From NCBI GenBank assembly GCA_947452455.1, contig CANGBX010000004.1, positions 231,653-295,652 of the forward strand: a DNA stretch of 64,000 nucleotides, read 5' to 3'. Below the pieces are notes generated by a model. It was not told where the DNA came from. It did not search any database and worked only from the letters and a program-made list of their open reading frames with translations. The translations under genes were made by a program, and so were the position numbers. Position 1 is the stretch's first letter. The number at the start of each line of letters is the position of its first letter. Of the stretch, positions 17,644 to 26,995 are shown one piece after another. The stretch comes from Beijerinckiaceae bacterium. GTDB taxonomy: Bacteria > Pseudomonadota > Alphaproteobacteria > Rhizobiales > Beijerinckiaceae.

Positions 17644-19182
17644 TTGACGCAGCCGCAAACGGCCCGCTTTGAATTTGATCTTGCCGATGAAGCCGCCACC
17701 ATTTTGCTGGCCCATCGCATTGCGGGTTTTACCGGTGCAGGTGATCTCGTCACGCTGTCGGGCGATCTGGGTGCGGGCAAAACAACATTGGCGCGCGCGC
17801 TCATTCGCGAACTTGTTGGCGAACCGCAACTCGAAGTGCCAAGCCCGACCTTCACATTGATGCAGGTCTATGACACGCCGAAATTCCCCATCGTTCATGC
17901 CGATCTCTACCGCATCAAATCGCCCGATGAATTGATTGAGCTTGGCTGGGATGAAGCGGCAGAAGGCGCCTTGCTTCTGGTGGAATGGGCGGAGCGTGCA
18001 GGCAATCAATTGCCGCAAGATCGCTTGGATGTGGCGCTTCTGCTCAACCCGCAAAAGGGTGACGCATTCCGCAAAGTTGTCTTCACCGGCACGGGTGCAT
18101 TCGCTGACCGTCTGTCGCGCGCCATGTCGGTCGATGCTTTGCTTGCCCGCTCCGGCTGGGCTGCAGCCAAACGACAATTCATGTTGGGCGATGCTTCAAC
18201 GCGTGCCTATGAGCGGCTTGAAAAGCCCGATGGCAGCAAAGGCATTTTGATGATTTCGCCCAAACGGCCTGATGGGCCGCCTGTGCGTTATGGCAAACCT
18301 TATTCGCAAATTGCGCATCTGGCCGAAGATGTCATTCCTTTCTTTGCCATCCAGCGTGGACTTCTGCTCGAAGGATTTTCAGCGCCCGACCTTTACGCCA
18401 AAGACGCGACCAATGGTCTGGCGATTTTAGAAGACCTCGGCGGTGAGAGCATTGTCGATGCCAACGGTCCCATTCCGGAACGCTATGGCGCGGCAGCGCT
18501 TGCTCTGGCTGAACTCCATAAGCTCGATATGCCAAAAACTATCGATATGGTGCCAGCGCCCTACACAATTCCGTCCTATGATATGGATGCGCTGCTCATC
18601 GAAGTTGAGCTGATCCTTGATTGGTATGCGCCCCATATTGCTAAAGCTTTTCCAGCCTCGGGTGCGCGCGCGATTTTCGGTAATCTCTGGCGCGAGGCTT
18701 TGCAGGAAATTGTCGACGGGCCGCAGACATGGGTGCTGCGCGATTATCATTCACCCAATATCATCTGGCTGCCCGAGCGCGAGGGCGTGAAAAAAATCGG
18801 CATGATCGATTTCCAGGATTGCGTCATCGGCCATCCTGCCTATGACGTTGCTTCTCTCGTACAAGATGCGCGTGTGACCGTATCCGATGCGCTCGAGATG
18901 AAATTGCTCGGCCAATATTTGCGCCAGCGCAAAGCCGATGATGAAACATTCGACTTTGAAGCCTTTGCCCGCGCCTATGCGATTATGGGCGCGCAGCGCG
19001 CCACCAAAGTGCTCGGCATATTTGCCCGTCTCGACAAGCGCGATGGCAAGCCGAACTATCTCGCGCATATTCCACGCGTGAAACATTATTTGCAGAAGGA
19101 CCTCGCGCACCCAGCCCTTGCGGCCATCCGCGATTGGTTTGAAACGCACATGCCCTCCGTGCTTGCCAAGGAAGAGGCATGA
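17644..19182 (+). CDS. Fusion of TsaE (tRNA t6A synthesis ATPase) and AmgK-like sugar kinase
   Basis: A 512-residue two-domain protein. Residues 1-155 are TsaE, with Walker A GDLGAGKTT (40-48), SPTFTL, and LLLVEWAER; TsaE supports threonylcarbamoyladenosine formation on tRNA. Residues 165-512 are an aminoglycoside-phosphotransferase-fold kinase with WVLRDYHSPNI and MIDFQD, like AmgK, which phosphorylates N-acetylmuramate or N-acetylglucosamine at the anomeric position. The start is TTG at 17644: an AAGGAG at 17631-17636 lies seven bases upstream and overlaps the divL stop. MurU follows with an ATGA overlap, which supports peptidoglycan-sugar recycling as the kinase role. The fusion occurs in other Rhizobiales. 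Confidence 0.9.
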   Translation: MTQPQTARFEFDLADEAATILLAHRIAGFTGAGDLVTLSGDLGAGKTTLARALIRELVGEPQLEVPSPTFTLMQVYDTPKFPIVHADLYRIKSPDELIELGWDEAAEGALLLVEWAERAGNQLPQDRLDVALLLNPQKGDAFRKVVFTGTGAFADRLSRAMSVDALLARSGWAAAKRQFMLGDASTRAYERLEKPDGSKGILMISPKRPDGPPVRYGKPYSQIAHLAEDVIPFFAIQRGLLLEGFSAPDLYAKDATNGLAILEDLGGESIVDANGPIPERYGAAALALAELHKLDMPKTIDMVPAPYTIPSYDMDALLIEVELILDWYAPHIAKAFPASGARAIFGNLWREALQEIVDGPQTWVLRDYHSPNIIWLPEREGVKKIGMIDFQDCVIGHPAYDVASLVQDARVTVSDALEMKLLGQYLRQRKADDETFDFEAFARAYAIMGAQRATKVLGIFARLDKRDGKPNYLAHIPRVKHYLQKDLAHPALAAIRDWFETHMPSVLAKEEA

Positions 19183-19901
19183 ACGGGCGGCCCGACACGG
19201 CCATGGTCTTTGCCGCAGGACTCGGCACGCGCATGCGGCCCATCTCCGACACAATTCCGAAGCCTTTGGTGAAAGTGGCTGGCAAGGCGCTCATCGACCA
19301 TTGCCTTGATCTGTTCGAAAAGGCCGGTGTTCGCCGCGCCATCGTCAATGTGCATTATCTGGCTGATCAAATAGAAGCTCATCTGAAAGTCCGCGCGCGC
19401 CCTGAGATCATCATTTCCGACGAGCGCGACAAACTTCTCGACCAAGGTGGCGGGATCAAAAAGGTGGTGACACTTTTTGACACCCAGCCCTGCTATCTTT
19501 GTAATACGGATGCATTTTGGCTCGAGGGTTCCATGTCGAATATTGCGCGCCTGACAGAACTCTGGGACCCGCTACGGATGGATGCCCTGCTGCTTCTGGC
19601 TGACCGGCAAACATCTGTCGGTGTTGATTGGGATGGCGACTTTCATCTCGCCGCAGATGGTCGCGCAACCAAGCGCGCCGAGGGCGAGGTTGCGGATTTC
19701 GTCTATTCGGGCGTGGGCATCATCAAGACTGAACCTTTCGCGCAAGACCCGCGCGATGTCTTTCGCCTTGCGCCCTTCCTGTTTGAAGCCGCAGAAAAAG
19801 GGCGACTCTACGGCTTAGCCCTTGAAGGCCAATGGCTGCATGTGGGCACGCCTGCCGCCATTGGTGAGGCGGAAGCTGCCATCGCACGCGCGAAACAATG
19901 A
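19179..19901 (+). CDS. murU: MurU-like N-acetylmuramate-1-phosphate uridylyltransferase
   Basis: A 240-residue nucleotidyltransferase that would convert MurNAc-1-P made by the AmgK domain to UDP-MurNAc, bypassing de novo synthesis in peptidoglycan recycling. The N terminus MVFAAGLGTRMRPISDTIPKPLVKVAGK (read in two parts: AAGLGTRMRP and IPKPL) is the nucleotide and metal site of the family; CNTDAFW holds the metal-binding Asp. It begins on an ATGA overlap with the kinase gene and ends 8 bases before addB. A general sugar-1-phosphate nucleotidyltransferase role cannot be excluded, but the pairing is diagnostic. Confidence 0.88.
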   Translation: MNGRPDTAMVFAAGLGTRMRPISDTIPKPLVKVAGKALIDHCLDLFEKAGVRRAIVNVHYLADQIEAHLKVRARPEIIISDERDKLLDQGGGIKKVVTLFDTQPCYLCNTDAFWLEGSMSNIARLTELWDPLRMDALLLLADRQTSVGVDWDGDFHLAADGRATKRAEGEVADFVYSGVGIIKTEPFAQDPRDVFRLAPFLFEAAEKGRLYGLALEGQWLHVGTPAAIGEAEAAIARAKQ

Positions 19902-19909
19902 GGTGAAAC

Positions 19910-22900
19910 ATGGCACGCGCTCCGCATGTCTTCACCATCCCGCCCGGTGTGAATTTTCTGGCGACTTTCGCTGACCAGCTGATTGCTGGCGAAATTGTTT
20001 CTGCAGTCCGTCCGCCGCTTGATCCGCTCGCGCTCTCTTCCGCCACCATCTATGTGCCGACACGCCGCGCCGCGCGTGCTTTGCGCGAAGAACTCATTGC
20101 ACGACTCGCAGGCCCCGCTCTGCTTCTGCCCAGGATTGTCCCGCTCGGCTCACTGGAGGCGATTGAGACCGGCCTGATGTTTGACATGGAACAGGACATG
20201 CCCGTTGAAGGCGTGCCGGATGCCATGACGCCGATTGAACGGCGCCTGATCCTCATGCAGCTCGTGCACAGATGGGCACTGCAATTAGGCACCGCCATCA
20301 CGCGCTATGAGAATGGCGCGATCCAGACAGATGGACGCGAACCTTTGCTGGTGGCCCAAGCACCTGCTCAGGCTTGGCATCTGGCAGGTGATCTCGCGGG
20401 CCTGATCGATGAATTGATTGTCGAAGGTGTCGATTGGGAACGCTTGCAAGATCTGGCACCCGAATCTTTTGACCGCTACTGGAAAATCACCATCGAATTT
20501 TTAAAAATTGCCTCGCAGGCTTGGCCCAAGATTCGTGATGATCAGGGGCGCGTTGATGCAGCCATGCGACAGCAGCTTTTGATCAATCATGAAATTGAGC
20601 GGCTATCGAAAGCCAATCCAAAAGAGCCTGTCATTGCGGTTGGCTCCACCGGCACCAACAGCGCGACAGCGCGGCTCTTGGCCGCCATTGCCAAGCTTGA
20701 AAATGGTGCTGTTGTTCTGCCGGGCCTTGACAAAAATCTTGATGACGCAGCCTGGTCTTTGATCAGTGGTGATCGGGACAAACAATTTGAACCTGCCGGC
20801 AGCCATCCGCAGGCAGCTTTGCATCGGCTTTTGCCGGTCTTGCAAGTCGAGCGAAATGGCGTTGATGAATTGGGCACGCCCGAGGCCGCGCTGCAAAAGC
20901 GGATGGATTTGCTCACACAGGCCTTCCGCCCAGCAGACACAACCGAATATTGGCAAATCTGGCTCGCTCAAAGCGGGCGCGATCAAGATCTCTCTGCGGC
21001 ACTTGCTGATCTCACCATGATTGTCGCAGCTGACGAGCGAGAAGAGGCGTTGGCCTTGGCGCTCGCCATGCGCAAAGTACTGGCTGAATCACCCGATCAA
21101 ACAGCTGCACTTGTGACACCCGATCGTGCATTGGCGCGGCGCGTGCGCGCGGAATTGAAACGCTGGAACATTGATATTGATGATTCCGGCGGCGAGCCTT
21201 TGTCGAGCTCGCCCTACGGCGTTCTGGCACGTCTGGCGCTCACCTGTTTTGGTGAAGCCTGCAAGCCTGTTGAATGGCTGGCGCTTCTTGCGCATCCGCT
21301 GGTGCGCCTTGGCCTGCCGCGCGCAGAATTAGAACGTCTCGCACGCCTGCTTGAAATTGGTGTCTTGCGTGGAGTGTCTGAAAGTCGCGAAAATATTGAT
21401 GCGATGCTCTCGCAAGCCCGTGTAGCCGCCGCAGATCGGCATGCGCACCCAGCCGTTCAGCGCATCAGCGATGATGATTGGAATGCCATCACCACACTTG
21501 TGCATCACTTGTGTGCGGCGCTTGAGCCTTTGCATAAGCTGAAAGGGGCCGCGCCGCTCAAAGAGCATATTGCAGCTCACCGCGCTTGCTTGATCAGTCT
21601 CACAATGCCTGCGGGCGAAGAACGCCTGAGCCTTGATGAAAGCTATGACAGCTTCGAGCAGGTGTTCAGTGAGCTGGCAGACAAATCAACAGCTGAACCA
21701 AGTTTGCGCGCAGATGATTATGCCGCACTTGCTGACTTCATCATGCGCGAAGCGATTGTGCGCGGGCCAGCGCGTGCGCATCCGCGGCTTAAAATTTTAG
21801 GTCTGCTCGAAGCGCGTTTGATCCATGCCGACCTCATGCTGCTTGCAGGACTTGATGAAAGCATCTGGCCACCGCAAGTGGAAACGGGGCCTTTCCTCAA
21901 TCGGCCCATGCGCGCCGAACTCAATCTCACACCGCCCGAGCGCCGGATCGGGCAAACTGCGCATGACTTCGTGCAAGCGCTTGGCACGCGCCACGCCATT
22001 CTTTCGCGCGCAAGCAAGCGTGGTGGTTCGCCCACTGTGCCCTCGCGTTTCTTGCAACGGCTTGAGGCTTTGGCGGGCGATCATTTCAAACCCGCACATA
22101 AAAAAGGTGACGCAATATTGGCACTCGTGCGCCAATTGGATCGCCCCGAAAAGAGCGAGATAACAGGACGACCCGAACCGCGCCCTGATCTGGCTTTGCG
22201 CCCGACAACGCTCTCCATCACTGAAATCGAAACGTTCCGGCGCGATCCTTATTCGATCTATGCGCGCCATATTTTGAAAATTCTGCCGCTGGAAGAACTC
22301 GGTGCTGTGCCCGGTCCGCGCGAAGCGGGCACGCAATTGCACGATCTCTTCGCCGAATTTATCCAGCGCCATCCGAGCGGGCCACTGCCTCCGCAAGCGC
22401 TTGAAGATTTGCAGGCGCTGGCACAAGAGAAATTGGCGAGCCTTTTATCTGATGCCAATTATCGCGCCTTCAATTGGCCGCGTATCGAAGCGGGTCTCGA
22501 AGGCTGGCTCGCATGGGAAAGCGCACGCCGCGCGAACCTTGCGAAAAGTAAAGTCGAAAGCTACGGCGTGCTGACCATTCCGCTGGCTGATGGTTCGGTC
22601 TTCGAATTACGCGGTAAGGCTGATCGCATTGATCTTATGCAAGACGGCATGGCAGAGCTGATTGATTACAAGAGCGGCTCGATCAGTACGAAAAAAATGA
22701 TCAAAGCAGGCTTTGCACCGCAATTGCCGCTGGAAGTGAAAATGGTGGAGGCGGGCGCCTTCAAAGATGTCGGTCAGGCCGATGTGCGCAATGCGATGCA
22801 TGTGAAAGTGGGTGGCAAAGATCCGGTCAAGTCAGACCCGATTGCAGATGCGGGTGATTTCCGTGATGTGGTGGAGAGCAATTTTGAAGGCCTGATCAAA

Positions 22901-23044
22901 TTGCTCAACCAGTTTCGTGATCCGGCCACGCCTTATCCGCCGCGGCCCTATCCGCAATATACGAGCCGCTTTAGCCTCTATGATCATCTGGCGCGCGTGA
23001 AAGAATGGTCGGCCGGCTCCGGCGAGGATGGAGGCGAGGCATGA
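19910..23044 (+). CDS. addB: AddB, helicase-nuclease subunit of double-strand break repair
   Basis: A 1044-residue protein of the alphaproteobacterial AddB type. It acts with AddA to resect DNA ends for RecA loading. The inactive helicase-like N-terminal part lacks a Walker A, as expected. The C-terminal PD-(D/E)xK nuclease is visible as AELIDYKSGSI near 910-920, with RGKADRID just before it. LSITEIETFRRDPYSIYARHILKI opens the nuclease domain. It follows murU by 8 bases and overlaps addA by four bases (ATGA). Length is normal for the family in Rhizobiales. Confidence 0.93.
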   Translation: MARAPHVFTIPPGVNFLATFADQLIAGEIVSAVRPPLDPLALSSATIYVPTRRAARALREELIARLAGPALLLPRIVPLGSLEAIETGLMFDMEQDMPVEGVPDAMTPIERRLILMQLVHRWALQLGTAITRYENGAIQTDGREPLLVAQAPAQAWHLAGDLAGLIDELIVEGVDWERLQDLAPESFDRYWKITIEFLKIASQAWPKIRDDQGRVDAAMRQQLLINHEIERLSKANPKEPVIAVGSTGTNSATARLLAAIAKLENGAVVLPGLDKNLDDAAWSLISGDRDKQFEPAGSHPQAALHRLLPVLQVERNGVDELGTPEAALQKRMDLLTQAFRPADTTEYWQIWLAQSGRDQDLSAALADLTMIVAADEREEALALALAMRKVLAESPDQTAALVTPDRALARRVRAELKRWNIDIDDSGGEPLSSSPYGVLARLALTCFGEACKPVEWLALLAHPLVRLGLPRAELERLARLLEIGVLRGVSESRENIDAMLSQARVAAADRHAHPAVQRISDDDWNAITTLVHHLCAALEPLHKLKGAAPLKEHIAAHRACLISLTMPAGEERLSLDESYDSFEQVFSELADKSTAEPSLRADDYAALADFIMREAIVRGPARAHPRLKILGLLEARLIHADLMLLAGLDESIWPPQVETGPFLNRPMRAELNLTPPERRIGQTAHDFVQALGTRHAILSRASKRGGSPTVPSRFLQRLEALAGDHFKPAHKKGDAILALVRQLDRPEKSEITGRPEPRPDLALRPTTLSITEIETFRRDPYSIYARHILKILPLEELGAVPGPREAGTQLHDLFAEFIQRHPSGPLPPQALEDLQALAQEKLASLLSDANYRAFNWPRIEAGLEGWLAWESARRANLAKSKVESYGVLTIPLADGSVFELRGKADRIDLMQDGMAELIDYKSGSISTKKMIKAGFAPQLPLEVKMVEAGAFKDVGQADVRNAMHVKVGGKDPVKSDPIADAGDFRDVVESNFEGLIKLLNQFRDPATPYPPRPYPQYTSRFSLYDHLARVKEWSAGSGEDGGEA

Positions 23045-26000
23045 GCACGCGCACCATCCCCAAACAAACTTTGGATGCACAGATCCTCGCCTCAGATCCG
23101 AAACTCTCGGCTTGGGTGTCGGCCAATGCGGGCTCTGGAAAAACGCATGTGTTGACGCAACGCGTGGTGCGCTTGCTGCTCAATGATGTGCCGCCTTCAC
23201 GCATTCTTTGTCTGACTTTCACCAAAGCGGCTGCAGCCAATATGTCGATCCGCGTGTTTGAAAAGCTCGCCAAATGGACACGCATTTCTGATGATGATCT
23301 GTCTGCCGAGATCATCGCTATGGGTGAGCCGGCGCCCACAGCCTCTGATCTGACTTTTGCGCGCCGGCTTTTTGCACGCACGGTCGAGACGCCAGGTGGT
23401 TTGAAAATTCAAACCATTCACGCTTTTTGTGAAAAGCTCCTGCATCTCTTTCCCTTCGAGGCCAATGTTGCCGCGCGCTTTGAAGTGATCGAGGAAGAGC
23501 GCAGCAAAGATTTGCTGGAACAAGCCCGCAAGCAAACCCTCGAACATGCGCTCCATGATGCGACAAGCCCGCTGGGTCTTGCCTTGCAAAAACTGGCACA
23601 CGAAACGAGCGGATCGACCTTTGATGATCTGATCAAAGCAGCGCTCGGCAAGCAGGACATCATCAATCTTGCTCAAGAGATTGATGAGGCGGAAGGCGAG
23701 AGTGTCTTTTCACGGATTTTGTCGCATGAACTTGGGCTTGAGGGCGAAGCCAGCGTTGAGGCGATTGACCGTGAGATTGCTTTGGGTGGCTTCTCAGACG
23801 AGAAGCTGCGCGCCATTGCCGATGTCTTAAAAACTGGGATTGCAACCGACAAAAAATATGCGGGTCGACTGCTCACTATTGTTTCTACGGCAAATCTAAC
23901 GGTCCGCGCGCAACTTTATTCAGATTTCTTTCTGGATTCGAAGGGCGCGCCACAAAAAAAGTTTCTCACCAAAGATCTGGCGGAAGCGCATGCGGGCCTT
24001 GTCACGCAAATTGAAGACGAGCGAGATCGCGTCTGCCCGCTGCTCGAAAAGCGCCGCATTGCCCATACCGTTGCGCGCACCAAAATTCTTGTGGCCGTCG
24101 TCCACGCTATCATCTCGACCTATCGTCGCGACAAAGAAGCCCGCGGTCTCCTCGACTTTGGAGACTTGATCGTTGCAACACGCAAGCTTTTGAAACGGAC
24201 CGAAGCCAGTTGGGTCTTGGAAAAACTCGACCGCGGCATCGACCATATCCTCGTCGATGAGGCACAAGATACATCCCCCGAGCAATGGGACATTCTTGAA
24301 GCCATTGCCGAAGAATTCACTGCAGGGCGCGGCCAGCGTGAGATAACACGCACCTTCTTTGCCGTGGGTGATGAAAAACAATCAATCTTTTCGTTTCAAG
24401 GCGCGCGGCCTGATCTTTTTGATTCCATGCGTGTAAAGATTGAGCGCAAGACAAAAGCGGCCGAGCACATATTTGAAGAAATCAAGCTGCGCAGCTCTTT
24501 CCGCTCCAGCCCTGCCATTATGACTTTTGTCGATCATATTTTTTCGTTGGCCGCCAATTTCGAGGGCCTGTCCGCCGACAAGCTGAAAACGCAGCATGAA
24601 GCGCTGAAGCTTGATTTGCCAGGCCTTGTTGAAATCTGGCCGGAAGTTTTGCCCGACCCGACTGCTGAACCACGCGATTGGAAAATGCCCGTCGATCAAC
24701 TGGATTTACGCGATCCCGCTGTTGTGGTGGCACGGCGCATTGCCAAGACGATTGCGGCGTGGATTGCACCGGGCTCATCTGAAAGCGTGGAAGACAAGGA
24801 GAGTGGCGGGCGCCGCCCCATCCGTCCCGGCGATGTGATGATCCTTGTGCGCAATCGCAATTCTTTCTTTGATGCGATTATCCGCGCGTTGAAAGAAGCC
24901 CGCGTCCCAGTGGCGGGTGCCGACCGCTTGAAGCTCACACAGCATATTGCGGTCATGGATTTGATTGCTGCAGGGCGTGCAGCGCTTCTGCCGGACGATG
25001 ATCTGACGCTTGCCTGCGTTCTCAAATCGCCGCTGATTGGCCTGACGGAAGACGATCTTCTGATGCTAGCGCCTTCGCGGGGCAATCAATCGCTGTATGA
25101 TGCGCTCGCGGCATCTGAAACGCGCGCGCATCGAGCTGCCTTTGCGCGGATTGAGAATTGGCGCAATTGGGCCCAACAGGATACGCCTTTCTTCTTCTAT
25201 GCGCGCCTGCTGGGGCCAGAGCGTGGTCGCCACGATATGTTGGCGCGCCTTGGTCCTGAAGCCGGCGACGCTTTGGATGAATTTTTACGCCTCGCGCTTG
25301 ATCATGACATGCACGAAGCGCCGTCTCTTGTGGCTTTTCTTGCTGAAATGGATGGCTCTGACCTGTCGATCAAACGTGACATGGAAGCGGGCACGGATGC
25401 TGTGCGCGTGATGACGGTCCATGCCTCGAAGGGTCTTGAAGCCAAGATCGTCTTTCTGGGCGACACATGCAGCATGCCTTCGCACCATCATGATCCGAAA
25501 ATTTTGGAGATCGGCAAAGAGCAAAATGTTTTTGCCTGGCCGCCAAACAAAGCCAATGAGCCAAAAAAACTCGGGGAAGTGCGCGAGGCCACACGCCACG
25601 CACAGATGCAGGAATATCGTCGTCTGCTTTATGTGGCGATGACGCGCGCGGAAGAGCGCCTCTATGTAACCGCCTTCAGCAAGAAACAGCCCACACGTGA
25701 TGGCTGCTGGTACAAAATGATCGCCGACACATTGGCGCCCGATCTGATGGATGTGCCTGCACCCTGGGGCGAGGCGGATGCGCGCGTGCGCCGCCGTGTC
25801 ACCGGTGATGTCGCCGGACTTGGGGCACGTGCCGCCATCCAAAACGTCGAGGAAGAGATGGCGCTGCCGAGCTGGGCCACCACGCCCGCCCCGCATGAGG
25901 CCATGCCTGCGCGCGCGCTTTCACCCTCCAATGCCCTGAATGCCGCCGACCGGCTGGAGCCCGCGCCACGCGATCCTGCCAGCTTTGCCGCACAAGCTGC

Positions 26001-26517
26001 CCAAGCGGGGCGGCTCGCCCATGCCCTGCTCCAATATTTGCCTCAGGTGGCGCCCGAGGCCCGCGCACAGGCGGCAGAGCGCTTCCTCACCCTGCGGGGG
26101 GCAGAACTCCACCCTGACCGGCGCGCCCGCCTGCAAGACGAGGTGCTCGGCGTTCTGGCCCTGCCGGGCCTAGAGAGCCTGTTTGGCCCTCATTCTCAGG
26201 CCGAAGTGGCCGTTGGCGGCCAAATTGCCCTACCCAATGAAAAGAAAATCGCCATTTCGGGCCAGATTGACCGCCTGAGTGTGGGCGCTGATGAGGTGGT
26301 GATCGCCGACTTCAAGACGGGTACGCCCCATCAAGGGGGCGCCATGCCCAGCGCTTATCTCGCCCAATTGGCCATGTATCGGGCGGCTATAGCTCCGCTC
26401 TATCTCGGCAAAAGCATGCGCTGCATCCTTGTCTGGACCGAGGGGCCGCTTGCGGAAGACGTTGATAGCGCCTCACTTGAGGCGGCTCTCCTTGACGTAG
26501 CACGGGCGCATTCCTAG
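23041..26517 (+). CDS. addA: AddA, UvrD-type helicase/nuclease subunit
   Basis: A 1158-residue SF1A helicase with nuclease domain. Walker A is NAGSGKT (29-35), motif II appears as [14 protein letters not shown], motif III as [15 protein letters not shown], and motif V/VI as [17 protein letters not shown] and [16 protein letters not shown]. The C-terminal nuclease motif is [11 protein letters not shown], near residues 1082-1092. The ATG at 23041 overlaps the addB stop; an earlier in-frame start inside addB is unlikely. The last 600-700 bases, covering the nuclease domain, look noticeably richer in C and G at third positions than the helicase part. Confidence 0.94.
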   Translation: MSTRTIPKQTLDAQILASDPKLSAWVSANAGSGKTHVLTQRVVRLLLNDVPPSRILCLTFTKAAAANMSIRVFEKLAKWTRISDDDLSAEIIAMGEPAPTASDLTFARRLFARTVETPGGLKIQTIHAFCEKLLHLFPFEANVAARFEVIEEERSKDLLEQARKQTLEHALHDATSPLGLALQKLAHETSGSTFDDLIKAALGKQDIINLAQEIDEAEGESVFSRILSHELGLEGEASVEAIDREIALGGFSDEKLRAIADVLKTGIATDKKYAGRLLTIVSTANLTVRAQLYSDFFLDSKGAPQKKFLTKDLAEAHAGLVTQIEDERDRVCPLLEKRRIAHTVARTKILVAVVHAIISTYRRDKEARGLLDFGDLIVATRKLLKRTEASWVLEKLDRGIDHILVDEAQDTSPEQWDILEAIAEEFTAGRGQREITRTFFAVGDEKQSIFSFQGARPDLFDSMRVKIERKTKAAEHIFEEIKLRSSFRSSPAIMTFVDHIFSLAANFEGLSADKLKTQHEALKLDLPGLVEIWPEVLPDPTAEPRDWKMPVDQLDLRDPAVVVARRIAKTIAAWIAPGSSESVEDKESGGRRPIRPGDVMILVRNRNSFFDAIIRALKEARVPVAGADRLKLTQHIAVMDLIAAGRAALLPDDDLTLACVLKSPLIGLTEDDLLMLAPSRGNQSLYDALAASETRAHRAAFARIENWRNWAQQDTPFFFYARLLGPERGRHDMLARLGPEAGDALDEFLRLALDHDMHEAPSLVAFLAEMDGSDLSIKRDMEAGTDAVRVMTVHASKGLEAKIVFLGDTCSMPSHHHDPKILEIGKEQNVFAWPPNKANEPKKLGEVREATRHAQMQEYRRLLYVAMTRAEERLYVTAFSKKQPTRDGCWYKMIADTLAPDLMDVPAPWGEADARVRRRVTGDVAGLGARAAIQNVEEEMALPSWATTPAPHEAMPARALSPSNALNAADRLEPAPRDPASFAAQAAQAGRLAHALLQYLPQVAPEARAQAAERFLTLRGAELHPDRRARLQDEVLGVLALPGLESLFGPHSQAEVAVGGQIALPNEKKIAISGQIDRLSVGADEVVIADFKTGTPHQGGAMPSAYLAQLAMYRAAIAPLYLGKSMRCILVWTEGPLAEDVDSASLEAALLDVARAHS

Positions 26518-26561
26518 GTTCCCTGCAACTTCATCAAGCGATTCACAGAAACGAGGATTCC

Positions 26562-26879
26562 ATGACCGAGAAAGTCACAGACGCGAATTTCGAAGCCGAT
26601 GTGCTTCAGTCCACAGTGCCGGTTGTGGTCGACTTCTGGGCGGAATGGTGTGGGCCTTGCCGCATGATCGCCCCTGCGCTCGAAGAGATCGCAGCCGAAA
26701 TGGCTGGCAAAGTGAAAATCGTGAAGATGAATGTGGACGAGAATCAGGGCGTGCCCGGCAAATTCGGCATTCGCTCCATTCCGACACTGATGCTGTTCAA
26801 GGATGGCCAGCTCGCCGCTCAGAAAGTCGGTGCAGCGCCCAAGGGCGAACTCTCCAAGTGGATTGCAGGCTCGATCTGA
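26562..26879 (+). CDS. trxA: Thioredoxin 1
   Basis: A 105-residue cytoplasmic disulfide reductase with the active site WCGPC (Cys30 and Cys33), preceded by VVVDFWAE and followed by the cis-Pro loop SIPTLMLF. It reduces disulfides in enzymes such as ribonucleotide reductase at the expense of thioredoxin reductase. The gene stands 44 bases after addA, a placement I recall from other Rhizobiales, and is closed by a strong terminator. Confidence 0.97.
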   Translation: MTEKVTDANFEADVLQSTVPVVVDFWAEWCGPCRMIAPALEEIAAEMAGKVKIVKMNVDENQGVPGKFGIRSIPTLMLFKDGQLAAQKVGAAPKGELSKWIAGSI

Positions 26880-26903
26880 TCCATTCACAAAGATCACGGG
26901 AAT

Positions 26904-26927
26904 GGGCCGCTTGATGCGGCCCTTTTT
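26904..26927 (+). terminator. Terminator of the divL-trxA gene run
   Basis: GGGCCGC (26904-26910) and GCGGCCC (26916-26922) form a stem with a TTGAT loop, followed by five T. Confidence 0.9.
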
Positions 26928-26995
26928 CGTTGGTGGCAGGGCCTGCGGCCTTTATTGTCGTAAGACACGTGAACAAGCGCGAGCAGACTGACCAC

